A DNA stretch of 38,994 nucleotides from Methylophilaceae bacterium (GCA_014190615.1 BJGS01000001.1:1-38994), one strand, 5' to 3'; positions 1 to 7,815 are shown, counted from the first letter of the stretch. Translations and numbers: made by a program. Notes: a model not told the origin generated them from the letters alone.

Positions 1-159
1 TGCAACTCGTTTGTTCATAGTGTGAACACCTCTAGTGGGGGATTTCAGGAGGTTGGAAGGTATCAAAACTGGAGGGAAAGGCAAGCAAATACCTTATTAC
101 TACTTTATTACTTGTGTATAAAAAATGAATAAAATCAATGACTTACAAAATGATAAACA

Positions 160-206
160 GACTCTTAATCCGTTTGTCGCGAGTTCGACCCTCGCATCCC
201 CCACCA
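160..206 (+). tRNA. 3' fragment of tRNA-Lys(CTT), from the anticodon arm to CCA; no proper 5' half directly attached
   Basis: gACTCTTAATCCGTTTGTCGCGAGTTCGACCCTCGCATCCCCCACCA: anticodon loop CTCTTAA, T-arm GCGAG-TTCGACC-CTCGC, acceptor 3' strand ATCCCCC-A-CCA. The bases directly upstream (aaaatgataaaca) do not form a D-arm, and the 5' side of the anticodon stem is mismatched (ACAGA vs TCCGT). Confidence 0.7.
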
Positions 207-207
207 A

Positions 208-648
208 TTAAATCATCTTCTCTTGTGGGATCTTTTCTATTGGGACGATATTATGAGGAATAGCCTCAGCAGGATGTCTCTTCTCGCCAAACAAAATAAT
301 TCCAATAATTACGATAGCTGCAAGAATCAGAATTCTATGTTCTTTTAATGATTCAAATATAGGCGGGGGCTCGCCATTATTTTCTTCATTCGAATAAAAC
401 GTTTGAGGCTCATAAACATTTTGATTTGTGAAGTTAGGTTGCAAAGATTCATCATATTTTCGTCTTGATTCTGGATCTAATAAAACCTCATGCGCGACAT
501 TAACATCCTTCATCATGTCTTCTGCATATTTTTGATTGTCGGGATGTTTATCTGGATGGTATTTTGAGGCAAGCCTGTGATATGCCTTTTTAATTTCATC
601 TGAAGATGCGGTACTTTTGACCTTAAGAACTTCGTAATAATTTTGCAT
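208..648 (-). CDS. Small J-domain (DnaJ-like) protein with a C-terminal transmembrane segment
   Basis: [38 protein letters not shown] has the J-domain and HPD motif; hydrophobic [16 protein letters not shown] near the C-terminus; no G/F-rich or zinc-finger domain. Confidence 0.88.
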   Translation of the reverse strand: MQNYYEVLKVKSTASSDEIKKAYHRLASKYHPDKHPDNQKYAEDMMKDVNVAHEVLLDPESRRKYDESLQPNFTNQNVYEPQTFYSNEENNGEPPPIFESLKEHRILILAAIVIIGIILFGEKRHPAEAIPHNIVPIEKIPQEKMI

Positions 649-702
649 GCGAATATATTACAATGGGTTCTGGCACTTAACTTAATTAATTAGAGGATAT
701 CC

Positions 703-1017
703 ATGGCTACTGCTGTCATCATCAAACATCCGAATTCAGGCATGATTAAAATTGGTTACTATGGCTTTAGTTGGACGTACCTCTTTTTTGGATGGTTTGT
801 ACCGCTATTTAGAGGTGAATTGGGTGTCGCGGCCCTACATATGCTTTTTTCGATTATCACATTAGGGATATGGCAGTTTATTGTCGCTTTCTTATACAAC
901 AGACAATATATGACGCGCATGTTTCTGAGTGGATGGGTTTTAGCAGATTCGGAAGGTAATAACGAAATGGCTGCTCAAAGGCTTGGTGTTGTTCTACCTA
1001 AACGCGGACGTAAATAA
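703..1017 (+). CDS. Small conserved membrane protein (DUF2628-like), function unknown
   Basis: 104-aa ORF with several hydrophobic segments (YYGFSWTYLFFGWFVPLFRG, GVAALHMLFSIITLGIWQFIVAFLY); agaggatatcc precedes the ATG. Confidence 0.75.
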   Translation: MATAVIIKHPNSGMIKIGYYGFSWTYLFFGWFVPLFRGELGVAALHMLFSIITLGIWQFIVAFLYNRQYMTRMFLSGWVLADSEGNNEMAAQRLGVVLPKRGRK

Positions 1018-1021
1018 AGTT

Positions 1022-1402
1022 CTATTTCTTTTTGCTACAGACAAGCTTCAAATATAAATCGTTAAGCGTTTTAGCTTTAACGGCTTGCCAATCCAAAGCT
1101 TCGCCTTTATTAAATATAGCGCGTCCTTGACCCATAGGATCTGGATATAACGCATAAGCTAAAATTCTCATTTTCCGAGCCTTGCAATCAAATTCCGATC
1201 TATTTTTAATGGATCGATATTGAATATTTTTGATAGTTTGTGGTTCAGCATAATTTTGTAAATACCAAGCCCTTGTTTTGTGTCCACTCTTACTCATAAG
1301 CACATAATCAATATAATGATCAGCATCATCTTGATGAACTAAAGACCAGTCAGCATAAGATTGGATGGGGAAGATAAGCGAGAGGAGAAGTAAGAATTTC
1401 AT
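1022..1402 (-). CDS. Secreted protein resembling the surface-adhesin protein E family
   Basis: N-terminal signal peptide (MKFLLLLSLIFPIQSYA) and a DWSLV...DADHYIDY...KTRAWYL...S...FDCKARKMRIL pattern typical of the family. Confidence 0.65.
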   Translation of the reverse strand: MKFLLLLSLIFPIQSYADWSLVHQDDADHYIDYVLMSKSGHKTRAWYLQNYAEPQTIKNIQYRSIKNRSEFDCKARKMRILAYALYPDPMGQGRAIFNKGEALDWQAVKAKTLNDLYLKLVCSKKK

Positions 1403-1521
1403 GGGTCAAATGATCTCATTTAATAAACCTTTTCTCAACCTGAAACTTTTAAGAAATGATGGCTTGTTTATTACCTGAAGGCTGATCATAATAAAATATC
1501 GTTTAATTTAAGACAATAAAA

Positions 1522-2526
1522 ATGAAAAAAGTACGTTGGGGTATTCTAGGAGCAGCTCGTGTCAATGAACGTCTTCTTCCGGCTATTGCGAATAGTCCTT
1601 TTGGTGAACTCGTTGCTATTGGAAGTAGGAGGCAGAATGCAGCGACAGAATGTTTGGAAAAATACCAGCCTACACTTGTAGGAAAAGTTCAAACCTTCGA
1701 TTCCTTAGATGAAGTGATTAATCATCCTAATATAGACGCTATTTACATCCCACTTTCAAATGAAGAGCATACTAAGCCCGCTCTTAAAGCTATTTATAAT
1801 AAAAAACATGTGCTCATAGAAAAACCGATCACACTTCATTCAAAAGAAGTTGAATTAATTCAAGAAGCGGCTGATAAAAATCACGTTAAAGTGATGGAAG
1901 GTTTTATGTACGTCTTTCATCCACAGTTTAATCGTGTAAAAGAAATCATTAGCTCAGGATTGTTAGGTGATGTTCAGTATGTACATTCTATGTTTTCTTT
2001 TCCGATCCAACCCGCACGTTTTTATCGTATCGATCGATCAATTGAAAATGGTGGCGGTGCTCTCTGGGATATTGGGCCTTATGCTATTCATACGATTCGA
2101 CAATGCTTTAATCAGAACCCTCTATCAGTTATTGCAACAAGCCATCTCAACGATCACGCTGCAGATCTCACAACTTCAGGCATGATTGATTTTGGTCTGA
2201 ATCGACGCGCTCAATTTGATATTAGCTTTGAATGTATACGACGTTCTCAATTTGAAATATTTGGATCAAAAGGGAAGTTGATGTGTCACACCGTATGGCA
2301 GCATGAAAATGATGAGGCACAATTAACCATCACAACAGATGCAGATGGCTTAAAGAATGAGCGCATTGAAAAAGGCAATCACTTTGCACTTGAGATTGAT
2401 CACTTTAACCAATGCATCGTCAATGATACTTTGCCGAAACTTTCTCTAGATGATGCACTTTGGAATACAAAAACATTAGAAGCGATTCAGGCATCTATAA
2501 AAACAAAAGCCTGGATAAATCTTTAA
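1522..2526 (+). CDS. Gfo/Idh/MocA family oxidoreductase
   Basis: Rossmann start VRWGILGAARVNERLLPAI, AIYIPLSNEEHTKPALKAI, HVLIEKPITL motif. Confidence 0.93.
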   Translation: MKKVRWGILGAARVNERLLPAIANSPFGELVAIGSRRQNAATECLEKYQPTLVGKVQTFDSLDEVINHPNIDAIYIPLSNEEHTKPALKAIYNKKHVLIEKPITLHSKEVELIQEAADKNHVKVMEGFMYVFHPQFNRVKEIISSGLLGDVQYVHSMFSFPIQPARFYRIDRSIENGGGALWDIGPYAIHTIRQCFNQNPLSVIATSHLNDHAADLTTSGMIDFGLNRRAQFDISFECIRRSQFEIFGSKGKLMCHTVWQHENDEAQLTITTDADGLKNERIEKGNHFALEIDHFNQCIVNDTLPKLSLDDALWNTKTLEAIQASIKTKAWINL

Positions 2527-2539
2527 AAGCATTAAAAAC

Positions 2540-2570
2540 AAAAAAGCCCGCATTTAGCGGGCTTTTTTTA
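2540..2570 (+). terminator. Rho-independent terminator (probably bidirectional) between the Gfo/Idh gene and pqqA
   Basis: aaaaaAGCCCGCatttaGCGGGCTttttttt hairpin followed by a T-run, with an A-run on the other side. Confidence 0.9.
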
Positions 2571-2581
2571 AATCTGAATAA

Positions 2582-2653
2582 TTATTTATTCATTACATAC
2601 ATTGTAACTTCGAAACCGAAACGCATTTCAGTAGCAGCTGGAGTTGTCCACAT
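2582..2653 (-). CDS. pqqA: PQQ precursor peptide PqqA (23 aa)
   Basis: Reverse-strand ATG..TAA encodes MWTTPAATEMRFGFEVTMYVMNK, matching the PqqA pattern MW.KPA.T(D/E).R.GFEVTMY with the conserved E-x-x-x-Y; aaaagga lies upstream as ribosome-binding site. Below the length cut-off of the supplied ORF track. Confidence 0.93.
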   Translation of the reverse strand: MWTTPAATEMRFGFEVTMYVMNK

Positions 2654-2747
2654 GATGTTGATCCTTTTATTTAAGTTAATAAGAAATTACTTAAATGTAA
2701 TCTTACTCGAACTTAAAAAGTAAACACCTTAAGGATCATGAATGAGG

Positions 2748-2766
2748 TCTCATGAAAATCATGAGA
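2748..2766. promoter_or_regulatory. Perfect inverted repeat upstream of pqqA (candidate operator)
   Basis: TCTCATGA-AAA-TCATGAGA, 8-bp arms; a third TCATGA lies at 2736-2741. Confidence 0.4.
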
Positions 2767-2825
2767 GATATAACACTAAGCCAGGGTAATTATAAAAATA
2801 CTATATAAATCAATAGCTTGTAAAA

Positions 2826-2894
2826 TTATACCTTAGCTGGCTTAGGTTGTGGTTTTTTACCTTTAGATTCTTTTCTTTTATCTTTGCTGCCCAT
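2826..2894 (-). CDS. 22-aa highly basic microprotein, MGSKDKRKESKGKKPQPKPAKV
   Basis: ATG..TAA on the minus strand preceded by a strong Shine-Dalgarno (aaggaggctatatATG). Confidence 0.6.
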   Translation of the reverse strand: MGSKDKRKESKGKKPQPKPAKV

Positions 2895-2942
2895 ATATAG
2901 CCTCCTTAATAGGTTGGTTAAATGAATATTGTATACGAAAGC

Positions 2943-3212
2943 TTAAAGCTTCAGCCGCTTCTTAATCTCTTTTTCATACTCGGGGAAATAGTGAGTAATG
3001 ACCTTTAAATCAAACTGAGAAAGTATGGAGTTATTCGATTCGCGCTCCAACAAAAACTCAAACGATACTATAATTAAATTTTCATAAGAAACCTTGCCTC
3101 CAGTAAGTAACTTATAAAACTCATTCGAGACATGAACCTCATGTTGAGTGATTGACTTTAATTCGACTGTCACTTTAAAATCGGACCCCTTAATTAATTT
3201 AACAGCAATCAT
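2943..3212 (-). CDS. Hypothetical protein, 89 aa
   Basis: Intact ORF overlapping the upstream ORF by 4 nt (ATGA-type coupling). Confidence 0.65.
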   Translation of the reverse strand: MIAVKLIKGSDFKVTVELKSITQHEVHVSNEFYKLLTGGKVSYENLIIVSFEFLLERESNNSILSQFDLKVITHYFPEYEKEIKKRLKL

Positions 3213-3505
3213 TTACGTCTTGATGCTGCCTCGTTACCCCAACGCCTTACAAGAAGATAGAGGATAAAAAAAGAAAAGGCTACAAAAGTAATTCTGATCG
3301 GAAAATATGTCAGATCAGAAAATATATACTGAAAAAATATATAGGGTGTTAAAAGTATTGCAGAAATAACTCGCGCCCAATATAAATTTTTTAATTGCTT
3401 ACTTTTTTTATTCTTTTGATAAATTTTCCATGAAAGGAACGCGAAAGAAAAAGCAGCTATTAAAAACAGGATGCCGCCATACATAATCACCATAAATACA
3501 TTCAT
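3209..3505 (-). CDS. Hypothetical membrane protein, 98 aa
   Basis: Two or three hydrophobic segments; ORF coupled to the downstream 89-aa ORF. Confidence 0.65.
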   Translation of the reverse strand: MNVFMVIMYGGILFLIAAFSFAFLSWKIYQKNKKSKQLKNLYWARVISAILLTPYIFFQYIFSDLTYFPIRITFVAFSFFILYLLVRRWGNEAASRRK

Positions 3506-3527
3506 GCTTTACCCTTATTAAATAATT

Positions 3528-4802
3528 TTACCCAAAGAACCAATAACAAACAGCAATAGAAGCTAAGACGCCAACAAAGTCTGCAAATAGTGCGCAAGCA
3601 ACTGCGTGTCGTGCACGCTGAATACCAACTGCACCAAAATAAACTGCTAAAACATAAAAAGTAGTTTCAGTACTACCCTGCACAGTTGCTGCTAAAAGTG
3701 ACGGAAAGCTGTCTACACCGTGTGTTGTCATAGTATCAATGAGCATAGCTCTTGCGGCACTTCCAGAAAAAGGCTTCACAAGTGCTGTAGGTAACGCATC
3801 TACAAAACGCGTATCCCAGTTTAAACTTTCAGCACCATATCGAATCATATCTAGAGCCACATCAAGGGCACCTGATGCGCGAAGTACACCTACAGCACAT
3901 AACATAGCCACCAAATAAGGTAGTAAATTTTTTGCTACATCAAATCCTTCTTTAGCACCTTCAATAAAAGACTCATAAACATGAACTCTTCGTAAAATGC
4001 CGGCAAGTAAAAAAATAATAATTAATCCAAAGAGTGTTGTATTACCCAATAAAGATGAGAATGATGCTAAGGCTAACGCTGAGAGACTGCTTAAGAAAAA
4101 AATCAGTATACTTAAAAAAGTTGTTATACCTATTAACCAAGCAAGCACAATTGGGTCACGTAACTTAATTCGCTGAATAAAAGCTACAGATAAAAAACCT
4201 GCTAAGGTTGAAGCGCTGGTTGCTAAGAGTATAGGTAAAAAAACTAATGTCGGATCTGGCGCTCCTTGCTGCGCGCGATACATAAAGATAGATACTGGAA
4301 GTAAGGTTAGCGATGAAGCATTCATAACTAAAAATAAAATCTGTGCATTACTTGCAACTGTAGACTTTGGATTAAGTGACTGAAGTGATCGCATCGCTTT
4401 TAGTCCGATAGGGGTTGCTGCATTATCAAGACCTAATGCATTCGCAATAAAATTCATAGTCATAAGACCTACTGCAGGATGATTTTTAGGTACTTCTGGC
4501 ATTAAACGTTTAAATAATGGCGAAAGCCATTCCGCTATTTTTTTAACTAGTCCTGCATGTTCCGCGATCTTTAAAAAACCTAACCAGAGTGTCAGTGTGC
4601 CAAAAAGTAACACCATGACTTCGACGGATAATTTAGCCATAGAAAAAAGACTATCGACCATTGTAGCGAAAACTGCGGAATCACCTTTTCCAAACCACCG
4701 CCATATCGCACTGAAAGTAGCTATAAAGAAAAAACTTACCCACAATGAATTTAATACAGACCCACTAGTACTCGATAAGCCTTTGCTTTTGAACCAATAC
4801 AT
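3528..4802 (-). CDS. Nucleoside-recognition/spore maturation (SpmA-SpmB type) membrane protein
   Basis: Motifs NFIANALGLDNAATPIGLKAM and VKPFSGSAARAMLIDTM...VQGSTETTFYVLAVYFGAVG. The ORF track uses a TTG at 4808; an in-frame ATG at 4802 is more likely. Confidence 0.88.
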   Translation of the reverse strand: MYWFKSKGLSSTSGSVLNSLWVSFFFIATFSAIWRWFGKGDSAVFATMVDSLFSMAKLSVEVMVLLFGTLTLWLGFLKIAEHAGLVKKIAEWLSPLFKRLMPEVPKNHPAVGLMTMNFIANALGLDNAATPIGLKAMRSLQSLNPKSTVASNAQILFLVMNASSLTLLPVSIFMYRAQQGAPDPTLVFLPILLATSASTLAGFLSVAFIQRIKLRDPIVLAWLIGITTFLSILIFFLSSLSALALASFSSLLGNTTLFGLIIIFLLAGILRRVHVYESFIEGAKEGFDVAKNLLPYLVAMLCAVGVLRASGALDVALDMIRYGAESLNWDTRFVDALPTALVKPFSGSAARAMLIDTMTTHGVDSFPSLLAATVQGSTETTFYVLAVYFGAVGIQRARHAVACALFADFVGVLASIAVCYWFFG

Positions 4803-4804
4803 TC

Positions 4805-4978
4805 TCAATCCTCTAAGATATCGACGGACTCTATTTCTAAACCTTCTGAACTATCAGGAATAATGGTTCTTTGTAAAATTAAATCTTTAAATAAATCAAT
4901 TGCCTCATCTTCAGAATATGCTTCAATTTCTTCAGCATAAGATACCGTTTCAAATGCATATACCATGTATCTTTTCAT
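4805..4978 (-). CDS. Small acidic hypothetical protein, 57 aa
   Basis: ATG..TGA ORF MKRYMVYAFETVSYAEEIEAYSEDEAIDLFKDLILQRTIIPDSSEGLEIESVDILED, directly upstream of the SpmAB-type gene; not in the supplied track. Confidence 0.65.
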   Translation of the reverse strand: MKRYMVYAFETVSYAEEIEAYSEDEAIDLFKDLILQRTIIPDSSEGLEIESVDILED

Positions 4979-5003
4979 ATGAATTTTCTAAATATGCGAT
5001 AGT

Positions 5004-5309
5004 TTATTTAGGTCTTGAAGCTTCATCGGCAGCCTTTTGCGCTTCATGTTTTGCACGAATTGCATCCATCGCACCCTTCTCATTTTCATGACAGGCCTGC
5101 ATTTGTTCGCGAGCTGTTGCAGCACTTGCACAGTTTAAAGCGGTTTGTAAAACTACCATCCTACTTTGGATGCCTTCGATATGCATTGCTTTATGTTTTG
5201 CGAAGTTTGCCTGTTTATTTGCATCATCACCCTTAGGATTGTTTTCAGCAAAAGCATTCATAGTAAATAAGAGAGAACTAACAATTGTTGAGACTAATAA
5301 CTTATTCAT
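5004..5309 (-). CDS. Small secreted/periplasmic hypothetical protein
   Basis: Signal peptide MNKLLVSTIVSSLLFTMNAFA; Lys/Ala/Gln-rich helical body with two Cys. Confidence 0.75.
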   Translation of the reverse strand: MNKLLVSTIVSSLLFTMNAFAENNPKGDDANKQANFAKHKAMHIEGIQSRMVVLQTALNCASAATAREQMQACHENEKGAMDAIRAKHEAQKAADEASRPK

Positions 5310-5348
5310 AGCGTTTTCCTTTAATTAAAGATTAAGTATACAAGATTA

Positions 5349-6758
5349 TTAAATAGACATGCGATTGAGCCCATCAAGTGCTGCTGTTTTATAGCATTCT
5401 CCAAGTGTCGGAAAATTAAATACTGCATTTACAAAATAATCGATAGTGCCTTCGTGTGCCATGACAGCTTGCCCTATATGAATTAATTCACTTGCGCCTT
5501 CTCCAAGAATATGAATGCCAAGTATTTTTTTATCATCTGGATTGAAAATCAACTTTAGGATACCTGTGCTATCTCCAATAATTTGTCCTCGTGCAATTTC
5601 TCTATAGCGTGCCTTTCCAATTTCGTAGGGTATACCTTCGTCTGTGAGTTCATGTTCAGTTTTTCCTATAGTTGAAATTTCAGGTATGGTATAAATTCCG
5701 TAAGGAGAAAGTCCAATACCTGATTTAAGTTCATCATATATACCAAAAGCATGTCTAGCAGCAGCTCGTCCTTGTTCGTAAGATGCAGATGCTAATGCAG
5801 GAAATCCAATCACATCTCCAACAGCGTAAATATGAGGGATATTAGTCTGAAAATGTTCATTCACTGTGATGCGGTTACGATCATCTTTATTTATACCTGC
5901 ACGATCAAGAGCAAGACTTTCTGTTGCGCCGATGCGTCCAATAGAATAGAGACAGGCTTCAGCGCGAAGTACTTTACCGCTTTTTAATTTAACTTCGACT
6001 GTCTTTATATCACTTTCAATAATTTGCATGCTCACAACTTCTTCACTAAGTCGCATCGTAATATTATTTTGCTGGACGACATAAGTCAGTGCTGCGGAAA
6101 TCTCATGATCTAAAAATGGGAGTAATGTAGCTCTTTTATCGATAATCGTAACTTTGATACCAAGCGCCGCAAACATTGTTGCATATTCAACACCAATCAC
6201 ACCTGCACCAACAATAATAATTGATCGTGTAAGTTGTTTTAGGCCAGGTATATCGTCACTTGTAAATACTTGCTGCCCATCAAATGGTAAATTGCTATCA
6301 CGTGCCGCATCTGTTCCACATGCAATCACAATTTTATCTCCAGTAATCTGACGTTTTCCATCACCATTATTTGAAGTCAGTTCAATTCTATGGGGATCAA
6401 TAAAAGATGCCGCAGATTCAATGAGCTCAACACGATTTCTTGACATCTGATTTTTTACTAAATCAATTCCTAAATTAATCACCTGCTGAACTCGAAAGAG
6501 TAAATCCTCAATGCTAATGTCTTGCTTTACTCGATAAGATGACCCATATATACCCCGCTCGCGAAATCCAGAAAGATGAAGCGCTGCTTCTCTAAAAGTT
6601 TTAGATGGAATCGTTCCTGTATTAGTACATACACCACCAACAGATTTATTTTTTTCAATAATTGAAACGCGTTTACCAATTTTAGCTGCTTGAATTGCAG
6701 CGCGCTGACCAGAAGGGCCGGAACCAATAACAATAAGATCGTAATCAAATGAAGTCAA
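5349..6758 (-). CDS. sthA: Soluble (Si-specific) NAD(P)+ transhydrogenase
   Basis: DLIVIGSGPSGQRAAIQAAK, GGVCTNTGTIPSKTFREAALHL (no second redox Cys, as in SthA), C-terminal pyridine nucleotide-disulfide oxidoreductase dimerisation domain. Confidence 0.93.
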   Translation of the reverse strand: MTSFDYDLIVIGSGPSGQRAAIQAAKIGKRVSIIEKNKSVGGVCTNTGTIPSKTFREAALHLSGFRERGIYGSSYRVKQDISIEDLLFRVQQVINLGIDLVKNQMSRNRVELIESAASFIDPHRIELTSNNGDGKRQITGDKIVIACGTDAARDSNLPFDGQQVFTSDDIPGLKQLTRSIIIVGAGVIGVEYATMFAALGIKVTIIDKRATLLPFLDHEISAALTYVVQQNNITMRLSEEVVSMQIIESDIKTVEVKLKSGKVLRAEACLYSIGRIGATESLALDRAGINKDDRNRITVNEHFQTNIPHIYAVGDVIGFPALASASYEQGRAAARHAFGIYDELKSGIGLSPYGIYTIPEISTIGKTEHELTDEGIPYEIGKARYREIARGQIIGDSTGILKLIFNPDDKKILGIHILGEGASELIHIGQAVMAHEGTIDYFVNAVFNFPTLGECYKTAALDGLNRMSI

Positions 6759-6813
6759 TTTATTCGATCAGTTTTCTTAGTAGCTTTCTTTATCATTTAA
6801 GAAATTGCTTCAT

Positions 6814-7179
6814 TTAATTCTCTGCATGCAGATGGAATATCTTATTCATAATTTTCCACTCACCATCCACTTTAAGTAGTGTAAAAAAGTCAGTAAATTT
6901 GTGACCTGTCCAATTATCTGATTCTAATCTTGCTGTTGCGATAGAACCTTCAATATCTATATGTGCAATCTTAGTGACGATGTCAGTAGCAGGTCCATTT
7001 TCATCATTCCAATCAAAAAGCTTTTGAATGGGTCCTGCAAATAAATCACTTCCAATGTAACCAAAAATGGTGGCATCTTTATGAAACGCAGGCTTCATAT
7101 CATCACCCTTACCTGATTTAGCTCCATCAATATAATGTTGGATTGTTGATTCAACTAGCTTGAAATCATCATTATTCAT
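6814..7179 (-). CDS. Nuclear transport factor 2-like/SnoaL-like protein (putative lumazine-binding)
   Basis: 121 aa; pattern YIDGAKSGKGDDMKPAFHKDATIFGYIG...FTDFFTLLKVDGEWKIMNKIFH. Confidence 0.8.
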   Translation of the reverse strand: MNNDDFKLVESTIQHYIDGAKSGKGDDMKPAFHKDATIFGYIGSDLFAGPIQKLFDWNDENGPATDIVTKIAHIDIEGSIATARLESDNWTGHKFTDFFTLLKVDGEWKIMNKIFHLHAEN

Positions 7180-7278
7180 TTAATCTTCCTTATTAAATGG
7201 TATACCCACTAGTATACCCATTGAGAAAAGAGAGAGGATTTGAGATTACCGCTTTTTCACGTAAGTCATTGATTTAAT

Positions 7279-7355
7279 TGGTCGGAGCGGTGAGATTCGA
7301 ACTCACGACCCCTTGCACCCCATGCAAGTACGCTACCAGGCTGCGCTACGCCCCG
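7279..7355 (-). tRNA. tRNA-Pro(GGG)
   Basis: Reverse complement CGGGGCGTAGCGCAGCCTGGTAGCGTACTTGCATGGGGTGCAAGGGGTCGTGAGTTCGAATCTCACCGCTCCGACCA; anticodon loop ATGGGGT. Confidence 0.97.
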
Positions 7356-7374
7356 AAAATTAAAACAATGATAA

Positions 7375-7815
7375 TTACTTTTTAAGAAGCTCAATGATGT
7401 TGAGCAATTCGTTTTTGATCGATTTGATATTAAGACCAGCAAGAGAATTAGTTTGATTAAGATTTTCTAATGGCAATTCAACTTGGCCTTGCTTAGTCAC
7501 TTGAAATTCTTTAGGTGGCTCCGCTTGCTTTATTTCCTTAACAAAATTTTTATCTTTAAGTCTTTGTTTAGCGCCTTGAATCGTAAACCCTTCGTCATGA
7601 AGGAGTTCTCGAATTTTGCGAATAAGTAAAACTTCAGGCAATTGATAATAGCGTCGATTGCCACGTCGCTTCACATCTTTAAGTTGATCAAACTCTTGTT
7701 CCCAATAGCGAAGCACATGTGCTTTGACGAGACAAAGCTCACTTACCTCTCCGATTGCAAAATATCTCTTTGAAGGTATTTCAGGTAAGACGGGGGATTT
7801 AAGCTTTCTTTCCAG
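7375..7815 (-). CDS. MerR family transcriptional regulator (start codon uncertain; track start is GTG at 7716)
   Basis: Reading frame open from 7827; the encoded [42 protein letters not shown] is a full MerR helix-turn-helix, but its first half lies upstream of the GTG. CTG at 7815 is one candidate start; no ATG/GTG/TTG is available. Confidence 0.8.
   Translation of the reverse strand: MERKLKSPVLPEIPSKRYFAIGEVSELCLVKAHVLRYWEQEFDQLKDVKRRGNRRYYQLPEVLLIRKIRELLHDEGFTIQGAKQRLKDKNFVKEIKQAEPPKEFQVTKQGQVELPLENLNQTNSLAGLNIKSIKNELLNIIELLKK

Noticed and set aside
1-18. Possible minus-strand CDS start MNKRVA... running off the left edge
   Set aside because: Only six codons visible; gagg upstream is suggestive but not enough to call a gene.
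1967-2185. Plus-strand ORF inside the Gfo/Idh gene
   Set aside because: Alternate-frame ORF within a well-supported CDS; no recognisable product.
2460-2723. Plus-strand 87-aa ORF over the terminator and pqqA
   Set aside because: Runs through a terminator hairpin and antisense to pqqA; spurious.
4597-5236. Plus-strand ORFs at 4597-4863, 4900-5091 and 5015-5236
   Set aside because: Antisense to better supported minus-strand genes; low-complexity His/Leu-rich translations.
6154-6748. ORFs inside sthA (6154-6351 plus, 6527-6748 minus)
   Set aside because: Shadow or alternate-frame ORFs within sthA.
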